DNA of 64,000 bases from Yersinia thracica. Its GTDB lineage: Bacteria; Pseudomonadota; Gammaproteobacteria; Enterobacterales; Enterobacteriaceae. Within the stretch, counting starts at the first letter, position 1; each line of letters opens with the position of its first letter. The stretch covers positions 1 to 64,000 of the forward strand of contig NZ_CABHXX010000070.1 in the NCBI RefSeq assembly GCF_902170565.1. Direction: 5' to 3'. The notes below the pieces were generated by a model that saw only the letters and a list, made by a program, of their open reading frames with translations, did not search any database and had not been told where the DNA came from. Of this stretch, positions 53,277-64,000 are shown one piece after another. A program made the position numbers and the translations under genes.

Positions 53277-54578
53277 TTACAGAACCAGACCGCCCATCAC
53301 GAAGCCGAAACAAACGGCCAGTGCAACCCCGATGGTGCCAGGGATGAAGAACGGATGGTTGAACACGAAGCGTCCAATACGCGTGGTGCCGGTGTCATCC
53401 ATTTGTACTGCTGCAACCAGTGTTGGGTAGGTTGGCAGAATGAACAGACCAGAAACCGCTGCGAAAGAAGCAATGGCCGCCAGTGGTGAAACATTCAGTG
53501 CCATTGCCATTGGCATCAATGCCTTGGCAGTTGCAGCTTGAGAGTAAAGCAGTGCTGAACAGAAGAAGAAAATTACAGCCAGCAACCATGAGTGAGCTTG
53601 AATCAAGCTACCCGCAGTTTCTTTAATCCAGTCCAGGTTGTGCTGTACAAAGGTATCGCCCAACCAAGCTACACCAAGGATACAAATACAAGCACTCATC
53701 CCAGCTTTGAATGTGCTGGAATTCAGGATTGAATCAGTATCAACTGAGCACACTAAGGTGGTGATGGTTGCTACGCTCAACATGATGATCAGGATGGCGT
53801 TAGTGGTGTTCATCAGCGGTGTTGCCACCAAACCGACACTTGGGCTGTTGATGATGGCATAGGCCACAACACACAACACACCGGCCAGGAACAGCAGCAC
53901 GGAGGTTTTAGCCCGTGGTTTAATCACTTTGACTGTGTCGCCACGTAGAGTGACCAAACCTTCTTCTAAACGTTTTAGATAGACCGGGTCATCAGACAGT
54001 TTGGAGTTAAAGCACCAGGAAACAATCAGTGACATCACAAACACCGCACACAGGGTGGATGGGATGACTATCATCAGTAAATGTAAGTAACTGACGCCAT
54101 GGCCTTCCATGACGGAAGACATATAGACTACTGCCGCAGAAATTGGGGATGCGGTAATGGCGATTTGCGCGGAGACTACCGCGGTAGACAGTGGGCGGCA
54201 AGGTTTGATGCCTTGTTCTTTCGCCACTTCTGCAATCACCGGCAGAGCTGACAGAGAAATGTTACCTGTCCCGGCAAAGATGGTCAGAAAATACGTGACC
54301 AGCGGAGCAAGGATGGTGATGTGTTTTGGGTTCTTGCGCAGTAACTTTTCAGTTTGTTGCACCAGATAATCCATACCGCCCGCAACCTGCATTGCAGAGA
54401 TGGCGGCAATTACAGCCATAATAATTGAAATTACATCGAATGGAATGCTGCCGGGTTTGACACCAATAATCGCCAATACCAGAACACCAATACCCCCTGC
54501 AAAACCTATACCGATACCGCCTAACCTGGCCCCTAAAAAAATGGCCAGCAGAACGATGACTAATTCTACGGCTATCAT
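53277..54578 (-). CDS. dcuA: Anaerobic C4-dicarboxylate transporter DcuA
   Basis: 433 aa, about ten membrane helices, of the DcuA/DcuB family. Starts MIAVELVIVLLAIFLGARLG and ends FGFVMGGLVL as in E. coli DcuA. Takes up aspartate and fumarate in exchange for succinate under anaerobic conditions and in E. coli aerobically. It follows aspA on the same strand, with the aspA terminator between. A GGGGCG/CGCCCC stem (53242-53260) lies just after its stop. Confidence 0.96.
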   Translation of the reverse strand: MIAVELVIVLLAIFLGARLGGIGIGFAGGIGVLVLAIIGVKPGSIPFDVISIIMAVIAAISAMQVAGGMDYLVQQTEKLLRKNPKHITILAPLVTYFLTIFAGTGNISLSALPVIAEVAKEQGIKPCRPLSTAVVSAQIAITASPISAAVVYMSSVMEGHGVSYLHLLMIVIPSTLCAVFVMSLIVSWCFNSKLSDDPVYLKRLEEGLVTLRGDTVKVIKPRAKTSVLLFLAGVLCVVAYAIINSPSVGLVATPLMNTTNAILIIMLSVATITTLVCSVDTDSILNSSTFKAGMSACICILGVAWLGDTFVQHNLDWIKETAGSLIQAHSWLLAVIFFFCSALLYSQAATAKALMPMAMALNVSPLAAIASFAAVSGLFILPTYPTLVAAVQMDDTGTTRIGRFVFNHPFFIPGTIGVALAVCFGFVMGGLVL

Positions 54579-54642
54579 AGTGTTTACTCCTTGATCTAAA
54601 TGAAAAATTAAAGTTAAAAATTTGTGTTTGCCAGAAAGTAAA

Positions 54643-54675
54643 AAGGCACGCTGTCCAGAGGAGCATGCGTGCCTT
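54643..54675 (-). terminator. Terminator between aspA and dcuA
   Basis: AAGGCACGC (54643-54651) pairs with GCGTGCCTT (54667-54675); on the minus strand the stem is followed by TTTTTAC. Read-through to dcuA is likely partial, as in E. coli. Confidence 0.8.
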
Positions 54676-54697
54676 GTAGGGCTACCGGATGATTATT

Positions 54698-56134
54698 TTA
54701 TTGTTCATTTTCATCGGTATAACGTTTTGCCTTATAGGCAGGATGCATCAGGTTCTCGACAGAGAAAATATCGTCCAACTCAGCCTCAGTTAATAGGCCG
54801 CGTTCCAGAACCACTTCCCGCACATTTTTACCGGTTTCCGCACAAATCTTGCCCACGATGTCGCCGTTATGGTGACCAATGAATGGGTTTAAATAGGTGA
54901 CGATACCGATAGAGTTAAACACATAACGCTCGCAGACTTCTTTGTTGGCCGTAATGCCATTGATGCATTTTTCCAACAGGTTATAACAAGCATTTGTCAG
55001 GATGTGGATGGACTCAAACATCGCCTGGCCAATCACCGGCTCCATGACGTTCAATTGGAGCTGACCTGCTTCGGCCGCCATAGTAATGCAAGTGTCGTTA
55101 CCGATCACCTTAAAACAAACCTGGTTAACAACTTCAGGGATCACCGGGTTTACTTTAGCGGGCATGATGGAAGAACCGGCCTGCAATTCTGGCAGATTGA
55201 TTTCATTCAGACCCGTGCGTGGGCCAGAAGAAAGCAAACGTAAGTCGTTGCAGATTTTTGACATCTTAACAGCCAGACGTTTCAGGGCGCTGTGCACCAT
55301 CACGTAAGCACCACAGTCCGATGTCGCTTCAATCAAGTCTTCTGCTGGAACACAAGCCAATCCACTGATTTCAGAAAGTTTTTGTATCGCCAGCTGTGAG
55401 TAACCTTCAGGTGTGTTCAGCGCAGTACCGATGGCGGTGGCACCCAGGTTAACTTCCAGCAGCAACTCTGCGGTACGTTGCAGATTTTTGGTTTCTTCTT
55501 TTAATAACACCGCGAAAGCTTTGAATTCCTGCCCCAGTGTCATGGGTACTGCATCCTGCAATTGGGTACGACCCATTTTCAGAATTTTCTCGAATTCTTT
55601 GGATTTTCTTTCGAAGCCTTCTTTTAACTGATTGATGGCATCAATGAGCTTCATGATGGAAGCATAAACCGCAATGCGGAAGCCCGTTGGGTAGGCATCG
55701 TTGGTGGACTGGCATTTGTTCAGATGGTCATTAGGGTTGAGGTATTGATATTCCCCCTTTTGGTGCCCCATCAGTTCCAGACCGATATTGGCCAGAACTT
55801 CGTTGGTATTCATGTTTAAAGAGGTACCGGCGCCGCCTTGGAACACGTCAACCGGGAACTGATCCATACACTTCCCTTTATCCAGAACTTCATCACATGC
55901 CTGAATAATGACATCAGCAATTTTGCGTGGGATGGTATGCAACTCTTTGTTCGCCATCGCCGCTGCTTTTTTTACCATGACCATGCCGCGTACAAATTCT
56001 GGCACATCACTGATCTTGCTGTTACTGATATAGAAGTTTTCAATCGCACGCAGGGTATGAACACCGTAGTAAGCCTCTGCGGGGACTTCTCGTGTACCTA
56101 ACAGGTCTTCTTCAATACGAATGTTATTTGACAT
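54698..56134 (-). CDS. aspA: Aspartate ammonia-lyase AspA
   Basis: 478 aa. Fumarase/aspartase superfamily; the signature [20 protein letters not shown] with the catalytic-loop Ser is intact, as are N-terminal [20 protein letters not shown]. Converts L-aspartate to fumarate and ammonia, feeding fumarate respiration, which fits the dcuA and frd genes in this region. Start ATG 56134. Confidence 0.97.
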   Translation of the reverse strand: MSNNIRIEEDLLGTREVPAEAYYGVHTLRAIENFYISNSKISDVPEFVRGMVMVKKAAAMANKELHTIPRKIADVIIQACDEVLDKGKCMDQFPVDVFQGGAGTSLNMNTNEVLANIGLELMGHQKGEYQYLNPNDHLNKCQSTNDAYPTGFRIAVYASIMKLIDAINQLKEGFERKSKEFEKILKMGRTQLQDAVPMTLGQEFKAFAVLLKEETKNLQRTAELLLEVNLGATAIGTALNTPEGYSQLAIQKLSEISGLACVPAEDLIEATSDCGAYVMVHSALKRLAVKMSKICNDLRLLSSGPRTGLNEINLPELQAGSSIMPAKVNPVIPEVVNQVCFKVIGNDTCITMAAEAGQLQLNVMEPVIGQAMFESIHILTNACYNLLEKCINGITANKEVCERYVFNSIGIVTYLNPFIGHHNGDIVGKICAETGKNVREVVLERGLLTEAELDDIFSVENLMHPAYKAKRYTDENEQ

Positions 56135-56575
56135 GAGAACCTTCTCTAATCTGCTGTCTTGTTTTGTATTTGTTAACTACATTATGCCGCCGTGAGCAAT
56201 ATGATGCGGAAATGAACCTTGAGTACGGAAAGATTAACCATTCATCTTATTGCTGACAGGATCATATGCTGCTTATTGATAAAAAGCCTTGAACTAGGAT
56301 CACTATATGGTCGGAATTAATTGAGATGATCTGATATCTGTGATTTCTCTCACAGTTGTACTAATAAGTAATAAAAGTATTCGCCTAACTTGAAAAGCGA
56401 TTCAGCCACCACCATTTTATTAGGGTCGACCCTCGTTGAAGGGGTCGCTGATGCTGAAATCCGCTAATAAAGGAAAAAACAGTGTCAGCGCCAGTCGGGT
56501 CAAGGTTTTCATGGTATCTGTCAGGCAGGTTTACCCTGATGAGAGATATTGAATGATTGGAATAAGGAGAATGCG
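56135..56575. other. aspA/fxsA divergent regulatory region
   Basis: 441 bases without a supported gene. It holds a perfect CRP-type site at 56339-56354 and the fxsA ribosome site. A 30-codon minus-strand frame (56420-56512) is present but lacks a ribosome site. Confidence 0.7.
56339..56354. promoter_or_regulatory. CRP-cAMP site before aspA
   Basis: TGTGATTTCTCTCACA has both CRP half-sites TGTGA and TCACA with the right 6-base spacing. It is 205 bases before the aspA ATG. aspA is CRP-activated in E. coli. Confidence 0.8.
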
Positions 56576-57103
56576 GTGCGTTGGTTACCGTTAGCGCTGA
56601 TATTTTTATTGGCATATATAGAAATATCGATATTTATCAAGGTCGCAGCCGTATTGGGTGTGATGGTTACCCTATTGCTGGTGGTCTTCAGCTCCTGTGT
56701 GGGGATATCTCTGGTGCGCAATCAGGGGATAAAAACTTTCATGCAGATGCAGCAAAAACTGGCAGCGGGTGAAAGCCCTGCGGCTGAAATGGTGAAAAGT
56801 GTTTCACTGGTATTGGCCGGTTTCTTATTATTAATCCCCGGTTTCTTTACCGACTTCATCGGCTTGTTGCTGTTATTACCACCCATTCAAAAATCCTTGA
56901 CGCTAAAGCTGATGCCGCATTTGAATATTTATCGTGGCGGTTTTAGTGCTGGTGGTTTTAATCACAATAATTCTGGCCCTATGGGCGGCGGAAATACCTT
57001 TGATGGTGAGTTTCAGCGCAAAGCTGATGACCACTTCATCGTAGAGCATCGTCCGGAAGAGGATGATAAATCGACAGATAACCGCTTTAAAGATGATAAG
57101 TAA
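56576..57103 (+). CDS. fxsA: Membrane protein FxsA
   Basis: 175 aa. Starts at GTG 56576 with AAGGAGA 5 bases before it, giving the E. coli start VRWLP/MRWLP; an earlier in-frame start at 56549 is not needed. Four hydrophobic segments in the first 120 residues (LLVVFSSCVGISLVRNQGIK, IPGFFTDFIGLLLLLPPIQK) and a charged, glycine-rich tail. Overproduction in E. coli relieves phage T7 exclusion by the F plasmid; native role unknown. Neighbour of groSL as in E. coli, with the E. coli yjeH gene absent here. Confidence 0.94.
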   Translation: MRWLPLALIFLLAYIEISIFIKVAAVLGVMVTLLLVVFSSCVGISLVRNQGIKTFMQMQQKLAAGESPAAEMVKSVSLVLAGFLLLIPGFFTDFIGLLLLLPPIQKSLTLKLMPHLNIYRGGFSAGGFNHNNSGPMGGGNTFDGEFQRKADDHFIVEHRPEEDDKSTDNRFKDDK

Positions 57104-57246
57104 ATCGCGATACTTTCTAATTGATTGTTTATTAATCATAAATTCATAAAGTAAATGAGAGTGCTTTCTATGGTGGGTCGGCGGAGAGATGGCTAAAATT
57201 AGCCCTCTCAGGACAAGAAAAAACTGAAATTTTTTTTGTCCTCTCC

Positions 57247-57275
57247 CTTGAAGGGATGTGAAGTCGCCCCCATTA
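57247..57275 (+). promoter_or_regulatory. Sigma-32 heat-shock promoter of groSL
   Basis: CTTGAAG (57247-57253), a 14-base spacer and CCCCATTA (57268-57275) match the sigma-32 consensus CTTGAAA/CCCCATNT, 83 bases before the groS ATG. Confidence 0.92.
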
Positions 57276-57276
57276 A

Positions 57277-57651
<375 letters not shown>

Positions 57652-57665
57652 TTCACGCTCTCTAA

Positions 57666-59354
<1,689 letters not shown>

Positions 59355-59723
59355 TGCCCCACCCTATAGCTTCGATTAAGCTATAAACCGAAAGCGAGTG
59401 GGGCAACCTGCTCGCTTTTTTTATAGGAAAAAAACGGCTATACAGCCAATACCTGTCGTAACTTTGCCCCGCCCACGTTTTATACTCAGCCTTTTCTGAT
59501 TCACATATTGCAAACTCGCGCCCCAAAAGCAGTTTTATTTTGCTCTGTGTGATGATTGCAGGACTTTTTTTAGCTGCGGGACACATTTAATGTGTAAACT
59601 GTTAATCATTAGCCATCAGTCTCGACATTGGGTACCTGGATAATTTCGGCAGCGAATGCCCCAGCGGCAGCGGTGCTTTCTGGTAATCTTTAGCGTGATT
59701 CTCAACTTCGAATGGGGAAAAAA
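59355..59723. other. groL downstream region with terminator
   Basis: 369 bases. Two hairpins: TATAGCTT/AAGCTATA (59365-59385) and the terminator below. The rest shows no gene; the last 30 bases carry the promoter side of the lipoprotein gene. Confidence 0.6.
59392..59423 (+). terminator. Rho-independent terminator of groSL
   Basis: AAGCGAG (59392-59398) and CTCGCTT (59411-59417) with a 12-base loop, followed by a run of Ts to 59422. Confidence 0.9.
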
Positions 59724-60062
59724 ATGCGGATTAAAGTGTTACTTGGTCTTTCAGCGGCAGTGTTGCTGGCAGGCTGTAGCTCCACTAATCAATTGAGTTC
59801 AGCGGGCGAGCAAGTGAAGTTCTCCGATACCAAACCGGGTAGTGAATGCCAGTTGGTTGGGCAGGTGACGGGGACTCAGAGCAATTGGATCTCAAGCGGT
59901 GAAAGCAGCTCTATGCGCGGTGCGGCAAATGACCTGCGCAATAAAGCAGCGGCAATGGGCGGCAATGTTATCTATGGCGCAACCAGCCCGAGTGAAACCT
60001 TCTTATCAAGCTTTGCACCGCTAGACAGCAAAATGGTCGGCGAAGTTTACAAGTGCCCTTGA
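59724..60062 (+). CDS. yjeI: DUF4156 lipoprotein YjeI
   Basis: 112 aa outer-membrane-type lipoprotein with lipobox LLAGC (Cys at about 18) after a short signal peptide. The body GSECQLVGQVTGTQSNWISS and GAANDLRNKAAAMGGNVIYG matches E. coli YjeI. ATG 59724 is preceded by GGGGA at the right spacing; ATG 59712 overlaps that site. Function unknown. Confidence 0.93.
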   Translation: MRIKVLLGLSAAVLLAGCSSTNQLSSAGEQVKFSDTKPGSECQLVGQVTGTQSNWISSGESSSMRGAANDLRNKAAAMGGNVIYGATSPSETFLSSFAPLDSKMVGEVYKCP

Positions 60063-60175
60063 TATCTGAAGCTCAAGCGTAAATAAATCAAGGGGTGCCA
60101 TGGCATCCCCTGATATATCCGTCATCTTTCAAGCTGCAGGTGTGTTGTCTGCAACCGGCAGATTTGTCACCCAAA

Positions 60176-61207
60176 TCATTCATCCTGCATTAACCGCAGG
60201 TCCAGTGGTGTTTTGCTGGGTTGCCCCCCAACTTCGCGCGTTAAGCGCGGCACCAGATACCCGGACACACGCCGCAGTAATCCTTTCATTAACTGCCGAG
60301 CTTCATCGTCATCGACCATAAAATGAGCCGCACCTTGTACTTTATCCAGCACATGGATGTAATAAGGCAGAATTCCTGCATCAAATAATGCATTACTTAA
60401 TGTTGCCAACACCTCTGCATCATTATTAACTCCACGTAACAACACACTCTGATTTAACAGGGTCACACCGGCCTGTTTCAGCAGTGCCATGCTGCCACGG
60501 AAAGATGTGTCAATCTCATTGGCGTGGTTGATATGTGTCACCATCACCACCTGTAATCGCGAATCACTTAGCCGCTGACATAAATCCGTGGTAATACGTG
60601 CCGGGATGACGACCGGCAAGCGAGTATGGATACGCAACCGTTTGATGTGGGAGATATTTTCGATCTCATCCAATAACCAGCTGAGTTCGCTATCTTTTGC
60701 CATTAACGGATCGCCGCCGGAAAAAATGATCTCATCCAGTTCAGGATGTTGGCGAACATAATCCAGTGCCTGGCGCCAATTGGCCTTGTTGCCTTGGTTA
60801 TCCTGATAGGGGAAATGACGGCGGAAACAATAGCGGCAATTGACAGCGCAACCACCCTTGACCAGTAATAGTGCGCGATTACGATATTTGTGCAATAGGC
60901 CGGGAACAACACTGCGTTGTTCATCAAGTGGGTCGTCGGTAAAACCGGGAGCGGTAATAAATTCTTCCCGTGCGGTGAGCACTTGAAGCAATAATGGGTC
61001 TGATGGGTTTCCCGGTTGCATGCGCGAAACGAATGCGCGGGGCACTCTTAAGGGAAATAAACGACGCGCAGCAGTACCTTGTTGTAGGTTAGGGTGTTCA
61101 TTTAACAACAGAATTCTTAGCAATTCGTCCGGATCAGTAATTACATCGGCGAGTTGTTGCAACCAATCTTCTCTAATTGGCATGTTTCGGGTTACAATAC
61201 TTGCCAT
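60176..61207 (-). CDS. epmB: EF-P (R)-beta-lysylation enzyme subunit EpmB
   Basis: 343 aa radical SAM lysine 2,3-aminomutase-like protein (formerly YjeK). Cluster motif C120-X3-C124-X2-C127 in [15 protein letters not shown], and the PLP-binding lysine region in KTPLDLRL near the end. It turns lysine to beta-lysine for EpmA to attach to EF-P Lys34. Divergent from efp across 35 bases. Confidence 0.96.
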   Translation of the reverse strand: MASIVTRNMPIREDWLQQLADVITDPDELLRILLLNEHPNLQQGTAARRLFPLRVPRAFVSRMQPGNPSDPLLLQVLTAREEFITAPGFTDDPLDEQRSVVPGLLHKYRNRALLLVKGGCAVNCRYCFRRHFPYQDNQGNKANWRQALDYVRQHPELDEIIFSGGDPLMAKDSELSWLLDEIENISHIKRLRIHTRLPVVIPARITTDLCQRLSDSRLQVVMVTHINHANEIDTSFRGSMALLKQAGVTLLNQSVLLRGVNNDAEVLATLSNALFDAGILPYYIHVLDKVQGAAHFMVDDDEARQLMKGLLRRVSGYLVPRLTREVGGQPSKTPLDLRLMQDE

Positions 61208-61242
61208 TTTTTAGGCTTATTACCAGTTTCTTGAGGACCATC

Positions 61243-61809
61243 ATGGCCAGTTATTATAGCAACGATTTTCGTCCCGGTCTTAAAATCATGTTCGAGGGCG
61301 AGCCTTATTCAGTTGAGTCCAGCGAGTTTGTAAAACCAGGCAAAGGCCAGGCTTTTGCTCGTGTTAAAATGCGCCGCCTGCTGACCGGCGGACGTGTTGA
61401 AAAGACTTTCAAATCAACAGATTCTCTGGAAGGCGCAGACGTTAACGACCTGAACCTGACTTACCTGTACAACGACGGCGAGTTCTGGCATTTCATGAAT
61501 AACGAGACTTACGAACAGCTGCAAGCCGATGCTAAAGCTATTGGCGATAATGCTAAATGGTTGATTGATCAAGCTGAATGTATTGTAACTCTGTGGAATG
61601 GTCAGCCTATTGCTGTTACTCCACCAAACTTTGTTGAACTCGAAATTGTTGACACTGACCCAGGTCTGAAAGGTGATACTGCCGGTACCGGTGGTAAGCC
61701 TGCAACTCTGAGCACCGGTGCAGTGGTCAAAGTGCCACTATTCGTACAGGTTGGCGAAGTCATCAAAGTTGATACCCGCTCTGGCGAATACGTTTCTCGC
61801 GTTAAGTAA
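61243..61809 (+). CDS. efp: Translation elongation factor P
   Basis: 188 aa, complete. Domain I carries the modification site K34 in [10 protein letters not shown]; the three beta domains follow to [10 protein letters not shown]. It rescues ribosomes stalled on polyproline runs. ATG 61243 with TTGAGGACC before it. The partner EpmB gene is divergent; EpmA is not in the window. Confidence 0.97.
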   Translation: MASYYSNDFRPGLKIMFEGEPYSVESSEFVKPGKGQAFARVKMRRLLTGGRVEKTFKSTDSLEGADVNDLNLTYLYNDGEFWHFMNNETYEQLQADAKAIGDNAKWLIDQAECIVTLWNGQPIAVTPPNFVELEIVDTDPGLKGDTAGTGGKPATLSTGAVVKVPLFVQVGEVIKVDTRSGEYVSRVK

Positions 61810-61854
61810 GCTACAGCCGTTAAGCTGTGATAAAAACTGCGCTGAGAACAAAAG

Positions 61855-61877
61855 AAAACCGCTTAATCGGCGGTTTT
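61855..61877 (+). terminator. Terminator after efp
   Basis: AAAACCGC (61855-61862) pairs with GCGGTTTT (61870-61877), ending in a T-rich tail. A second small stem ACAGC/GCTGT lies just before it. Confidence 0.8.
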
Positions 61878-61994
61878 CTGCTATCTGGGTTTGGCCCATT
61901 GGTGACAGTGAGTTAAGTAAGAAAAAGTGCAATATTGTTTTTGTGACTATCCTTATAGGGCGAATATACTCACTCTCCATAAGGAATTTTTATC

Positions 61995-62126
61995 ATGTTG
62001 AAGAAAAGCATCGCTATTATTTTCTCATTATTAGTTATCTCTTCATTGAGCGCCTGCAATACCACCAAAGGTGTCGGTAAAGATGTTCAAAGCGCAGGTA
62101 GCGCTATTGAGCGTAGTGCTGAATAA
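61995..62126 (+). CDS. ecnB: Entericidin B-type lipoprotein toxin
   Basis: 43 aa, with lipoprotein signal peptide and lipobox LSAC (Cys20), then NTTKGVGKDVQSAGSAIERS, the entericidin sequence. AAGGAATTT precedes the ATG. In E. coli EcnB is a membrane lipoprotein that promotes cell lysis, with EcnA as the antidote encoded next to it; no ecnA is seen here. Same place, between efp and sugE, as in E. coli. Confidence 0.93.
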   Translation: MLKKSIAIIFSLLVISSLSACNTTKGVGKDVQSAGSAIERSAE

Positions 62127-62235
62127 TCCGCTATCGGTATTATTATCGGCGGCTATTGCCCCGTTTTTTTGGCGGGGCATGAGATTGCTGCTTATTATTT
62201 AGCGTGCTAACCTATCATTCTTATCTATCTGCTGT

Positions 62236-62278
62236 CTGGGACGACCTAGCACGCATCTATTTTTCTGGGGACGACCCC
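62236..62278 (+). promoter_or_regulatory. Guanidine-II (mini-ykkC) riboswitch before gdx
   Basis: Two short hairpins each with an ACGA loop: CTGGG-ACGA-CCTAG (62236-62249) and GGGG-ACGA-CCCC (62267-62278), about 20 bases before the sugE/gdx ATG. This pair of ACGR loops is the signature of the guanidine-II class. Guanidine binding frees the ribosome site AAAGGGG (62288-62293). Confidence 0.9.
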
Positions 62279-62299
62279 GCCTGAGTAAAGGGGTTTAGC

Positions 62300-62614
62300 A
62301 TGGCTTGGATTATTTTGGCTATTGCAGGTTTATTGGAAGTGATTTGGGCTATCGGCCTGAAATACTCCCATGGTTTTACGCGGCTGACACCCAGTATTAT
62401 CACTTTGGTCGCGATGGCCGCCAGTGTTTTCTTATTGGCTTATGCTATGAAAACCCTACCGGCAGGCACGGCTTACGCGGTTTGGACCGGGATTGGTGCG
62501 GTGGGGACGGCCATTTTAGGTATTGTGCTGCTTGGCGAATCGGCCAGTTTGGCGAGAGTATTCAGTTTGGGGCTGATTTTAGCGGGAATCATTGGGTTGA
62601 AATTAGCGTCATAA
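62300..62614 (+). CDS. gdx: Guanidinium exporter Gdx (SugE)
   Basis: 104 aa small multidrug resistance-family antiporter with four helices. The Gdx signature [17 protein letters not shown] with the essential E13 and W16 is intact. It exports guanidinium in exchange for protons. Preceded by the guanidine riboswitch, which confirms the role. Confidence 0.95.
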   Translation: MAWIILAIAGLLEVIWAIGLKYSHGFTRLTPSIITLVAMAASVFLLAYAMKTLPAGTAYAVWTGIGAVGTAILGIVLLGESASLARVFSLGLILAGIIGLKLAS

Positions 62615-62658
62615 ATGACAAGGGGGCAATCCCCCTTAGTTGATTATAGAATTCAATA

Positions 62659-63201
62659 TCATTGCCCGGCGATAACCTTCCCCTGTTTCACCCAGATCAA
62701 TTGCTCCACCGGGAAACCATAATTCTTCGCGATGGCGACCAGGCGATCGCGAGTTTGGTTATCAATCGTCGGCGTGCGCGATAAAATCCACAGATATTCG
62801 CGGTTAGGGCCAGCAATCAAAGCATGTTGATATTCATCATCCAAATCAATGACATTATAGCCGCCATAGAATGGGCCAAAGAAAGAGACTTTCAGTGAAG
62901 CTTGCTGCGGTGAGCCAATGAAATAGGCTTTCCCGATACTTTCCTGCCATTGCTGTTTCTTCGCGTTATAACCTCGATTAATGACTTTTACGCCACCATC
63001 ATCGCGAAGTGAGTAATTAGCCGTGACACGGTCTAACCCGCGCTCAAAAGAATGGTCCAGACGAGCAATTTCATACCAGGTACCGAGATAGCGGGGTAAT
63101 TGAAAGTTATCGACGACTTTCACGTCTTTTGGCGGCGTTACACTACAAGCGACCGAAAGCAAGGTTGCTGTTATTACGGATAATTTTGACCACAGACGCA
63201 T
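62659..63201 (-). CDS. blc: Outer-membrane lipocalin Blc
   Basis: 180 aa (E. coli 177). Lipobox LLSVACS, then the lipocalin GxW motif in YLGTWYEIARLDHSF and the second motif around YLWILSRTPT. Binds lysophospholipids in E. coli. The E. coli neighbour ampC is missing between blc and frdD. Transcribed towards ecnB/gdx. Confidence 0.95.
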   Translation of the reverse strand: MRLWSKLSVITATLLSVACSVTPPKDVKVVDNFQLPRYLGTWYEIARLDHSFERGLDRVTANYSLRDDGGVKVINRGYNAKKQQWQESIGKAYFIGSPQQASLKVSFFGPFYGGYNVIDLDDEYQHALIAGPNREYLWILSRTPTIDNQTRDRLVAIAKNYGFPVEQLIWVKQGKVIAGQ

Positions 63202-63352
63202 CTGTATTCCTCAGTATTTCAATTATTAGACTGTAGTTGAGAATAGCTATCATCTATGAAAGAGGCAAATGGATGAATCTGAATTATTGGCTGAATGGGA
63301 TATTGGCAAAATGGATATTGGCGGGATAATTTGTTGGCGATATAGCAAAAAA

Positions 63353-63375
63353 CGGCCCGGCATAAGCACGGGCCG
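63353..63375 (-). terminator. Terminator after frdD
   Basis: CGGCCCG (63353-63359) pairs with CGGGCCG (63369-63375); on the minus strand the stem is followed by TTTTTTGC. Ends the frdABCD operon. Confidence 0.9.
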
Positions 63376-63393
63376 CTGAGAGAGCTTGGGCAA

Positions 63394-63750
63394 TTACAGT
63401 GTCAAAACACCGATGATAGCAACCACAGTCAAAATGGCAGCCAGACCATAGAAAACCCATTTCCCAGCAGGGATGTGAATTTTCAAATCATGCATGGCGT
63501 GGTGGATACGGTGTAAACCGCACCACAGTGGCAGAATAATCATCAGTAGCAGGAATACCCGGCCAATGAAGCTCTGACAAAACGCCAGTACGCGCTCATA
63601 GCTCAATGCTTCACCGGGGAAAGCACCCAGAGGCAGCAAAATAGCAACCAACAGAATAACCGCGGGGGCAATGATGGCACTCCACATGCCGCCCGCGCCG
63701 AACAGACCCCAGAAGATAGGTTCATCGGAGCGCTTAGGGACTTGATTCAT
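63394..63750 (-). CDS. frdD: Fumarate reductase membrane subunit FrdD
   Basis: 118 aa, three helices. Starts at ATG 63750, [20 protein letters not shown], with GGAGGAGAA before it; matches E. coli FrdD. Anchors FrdAB to the inner membrane and helps bind menaquinol. Follows frdC by 16 bases. Confidence 0.97.
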   Translation of the reverse strand: MNQVPKRSDEPIFWGLFGAGGMWSAIIAPAVILLVAILLPLGAFPGEALSYERVLAFCQSFIGRVFLLLMIILPLWCGLHRIHHAMHDLKIHIPAGKWVFYGLAAILTVVAIIGVLTL

Positions 63751-63766
63751 CTTGTTCTCCTCCGGG

Positions 63767-64000
63767 TTAGAGTAAGGCAACGGCCAGAATAATCGCGGTA
63801 GCCACGATAGTCACCACCCACAGCGCCTTGATAACTGGCTCTGGACCCATTTTTTCGTCTTTAATAATAATATTGGCGGCTTTCGGTGCCAGTTCAAACC
63901 AGGTTTTGGTATGTAACACGGCGGCCAATAACGTAATGATATTGATTAATAACACCAACGGGTTTTGCAGGAATCCGACGAAACCTTCCCACCCGTCTGG
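63767..64000 (-). CDS. frdC: Fumarate reductase membrane subunit FrdC (5' end outside window)
   Basis: The C-terminal 77 residues of FrdC, ending [36 protein letters not shown] is the recognisable core. Three-helix anchor with FrdD for anaerobic fumarate respiration. The start lies beyond position 64000. Confidence 0.95.
   Translation of the reverse strand, partial: PDGWEGFVGFLQNPLVLLINIITLLAAVLHTKTWFELAPKAANIIIKDEKMGPEPVIKALWVVTIVATAIILAVALL

Noticed and set aside
56420..56512. A 30-codon minus-strand frame with a hydrophobic start in the aspA/fxsA gap
   Set aside because: No ribosome site and no known match; could be chance. A small peptide is not excluded.
62158..62178. GCCCCG/CGGGGC stem after ecnB as a terminator
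   Set aside because: The T-run is inside the loop, not after the stem, so it does not fit a normal intrinsic terminator.

Overview
The window is about 64 kb of enterobacterial chromosome, most likely from a Yersinia of the enterocolitica group. Three things point there. The 711-residue receptor at 31521 reads like Yersinia FoxA almost end to end. The complete haem locus hemP-R-S-T-U-V has the Yersinia gene order and protein sequences. A Salmonella SPI-2-type secretion cluster sits near the haem locus, as I recall for the chromosomal system of some Yersinia. Species cannot be fixed from the sequence alone. All family and synteny statements are from memory; no search was run.

Region 1 (27-18470, + strand) is a nearly complete SPI-2-type type III secretion system. 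The first block holds translocators and chaperones in the order SseA, SseB, SscA, SseC, SseD, SseE, SscB, an SseF-like membrane protein and an AraC-type regulator. The second block is the apparatus, SsaG to SsaU (SctF, I, J, K, L, W, V, N, O, P, Q, R, S, T, U). Secretin, outer inner-membrane ring protein and any SsrAB-type regulators are not in the window and would be expected to the left. The translocator block is visibly more AT-rich than the apparatus block.

Region 2 (18497-41923) is rich in iron uptake. A convergent TonB-like gene stands back to back with an ECF sigma factor, a FecR-type anti-sigma factor and a TonB-dependent receptor with a signalling domain, followed by a SbmA/YddA-type ABC exporter-like protein and an exported M16 protease. 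This resembles E. coli yddA-yddB-pqqL and the Pectobacterium Fus ferredoxin-piracy system, with surface signalling added. An MscS-type channel, foxA, the yjiS/yjiR pair and the haem operon follow. Candidate Fur boxes lie before the TonB/sigma pair, the receptor, foxA and hemP.

Region 3 (41985-48560) is accessory DNA: a LysR remnant, an operon of three exported enzymes (carboxymuconolactone-decarboxylase-like, cupin, alpha/beta hydrolase), an OmpR/CusS-type two-component pair, a second exported hydrolase, and a broken DUF4405-like gene. The same 16-bp inverted repeat stands before the enzyme operon and between the regulator and the second hydrolase, so the module looks like a self-contained regulon.

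Region 4 (48721-64000) is core chromosome in nearly E. coli order: tRNA-Phe, yjdC, (glycerate kinase), dsbD, cutA, dcuA, aspA, fxsA, groSL, yjeI, epmB, efp, ecnB, sugE/gdx with a guanidine-II riboswitch, blc, frdD, frdC (cut by the window end). ampC, which sits between blc and frdD in E. coli, is absent.
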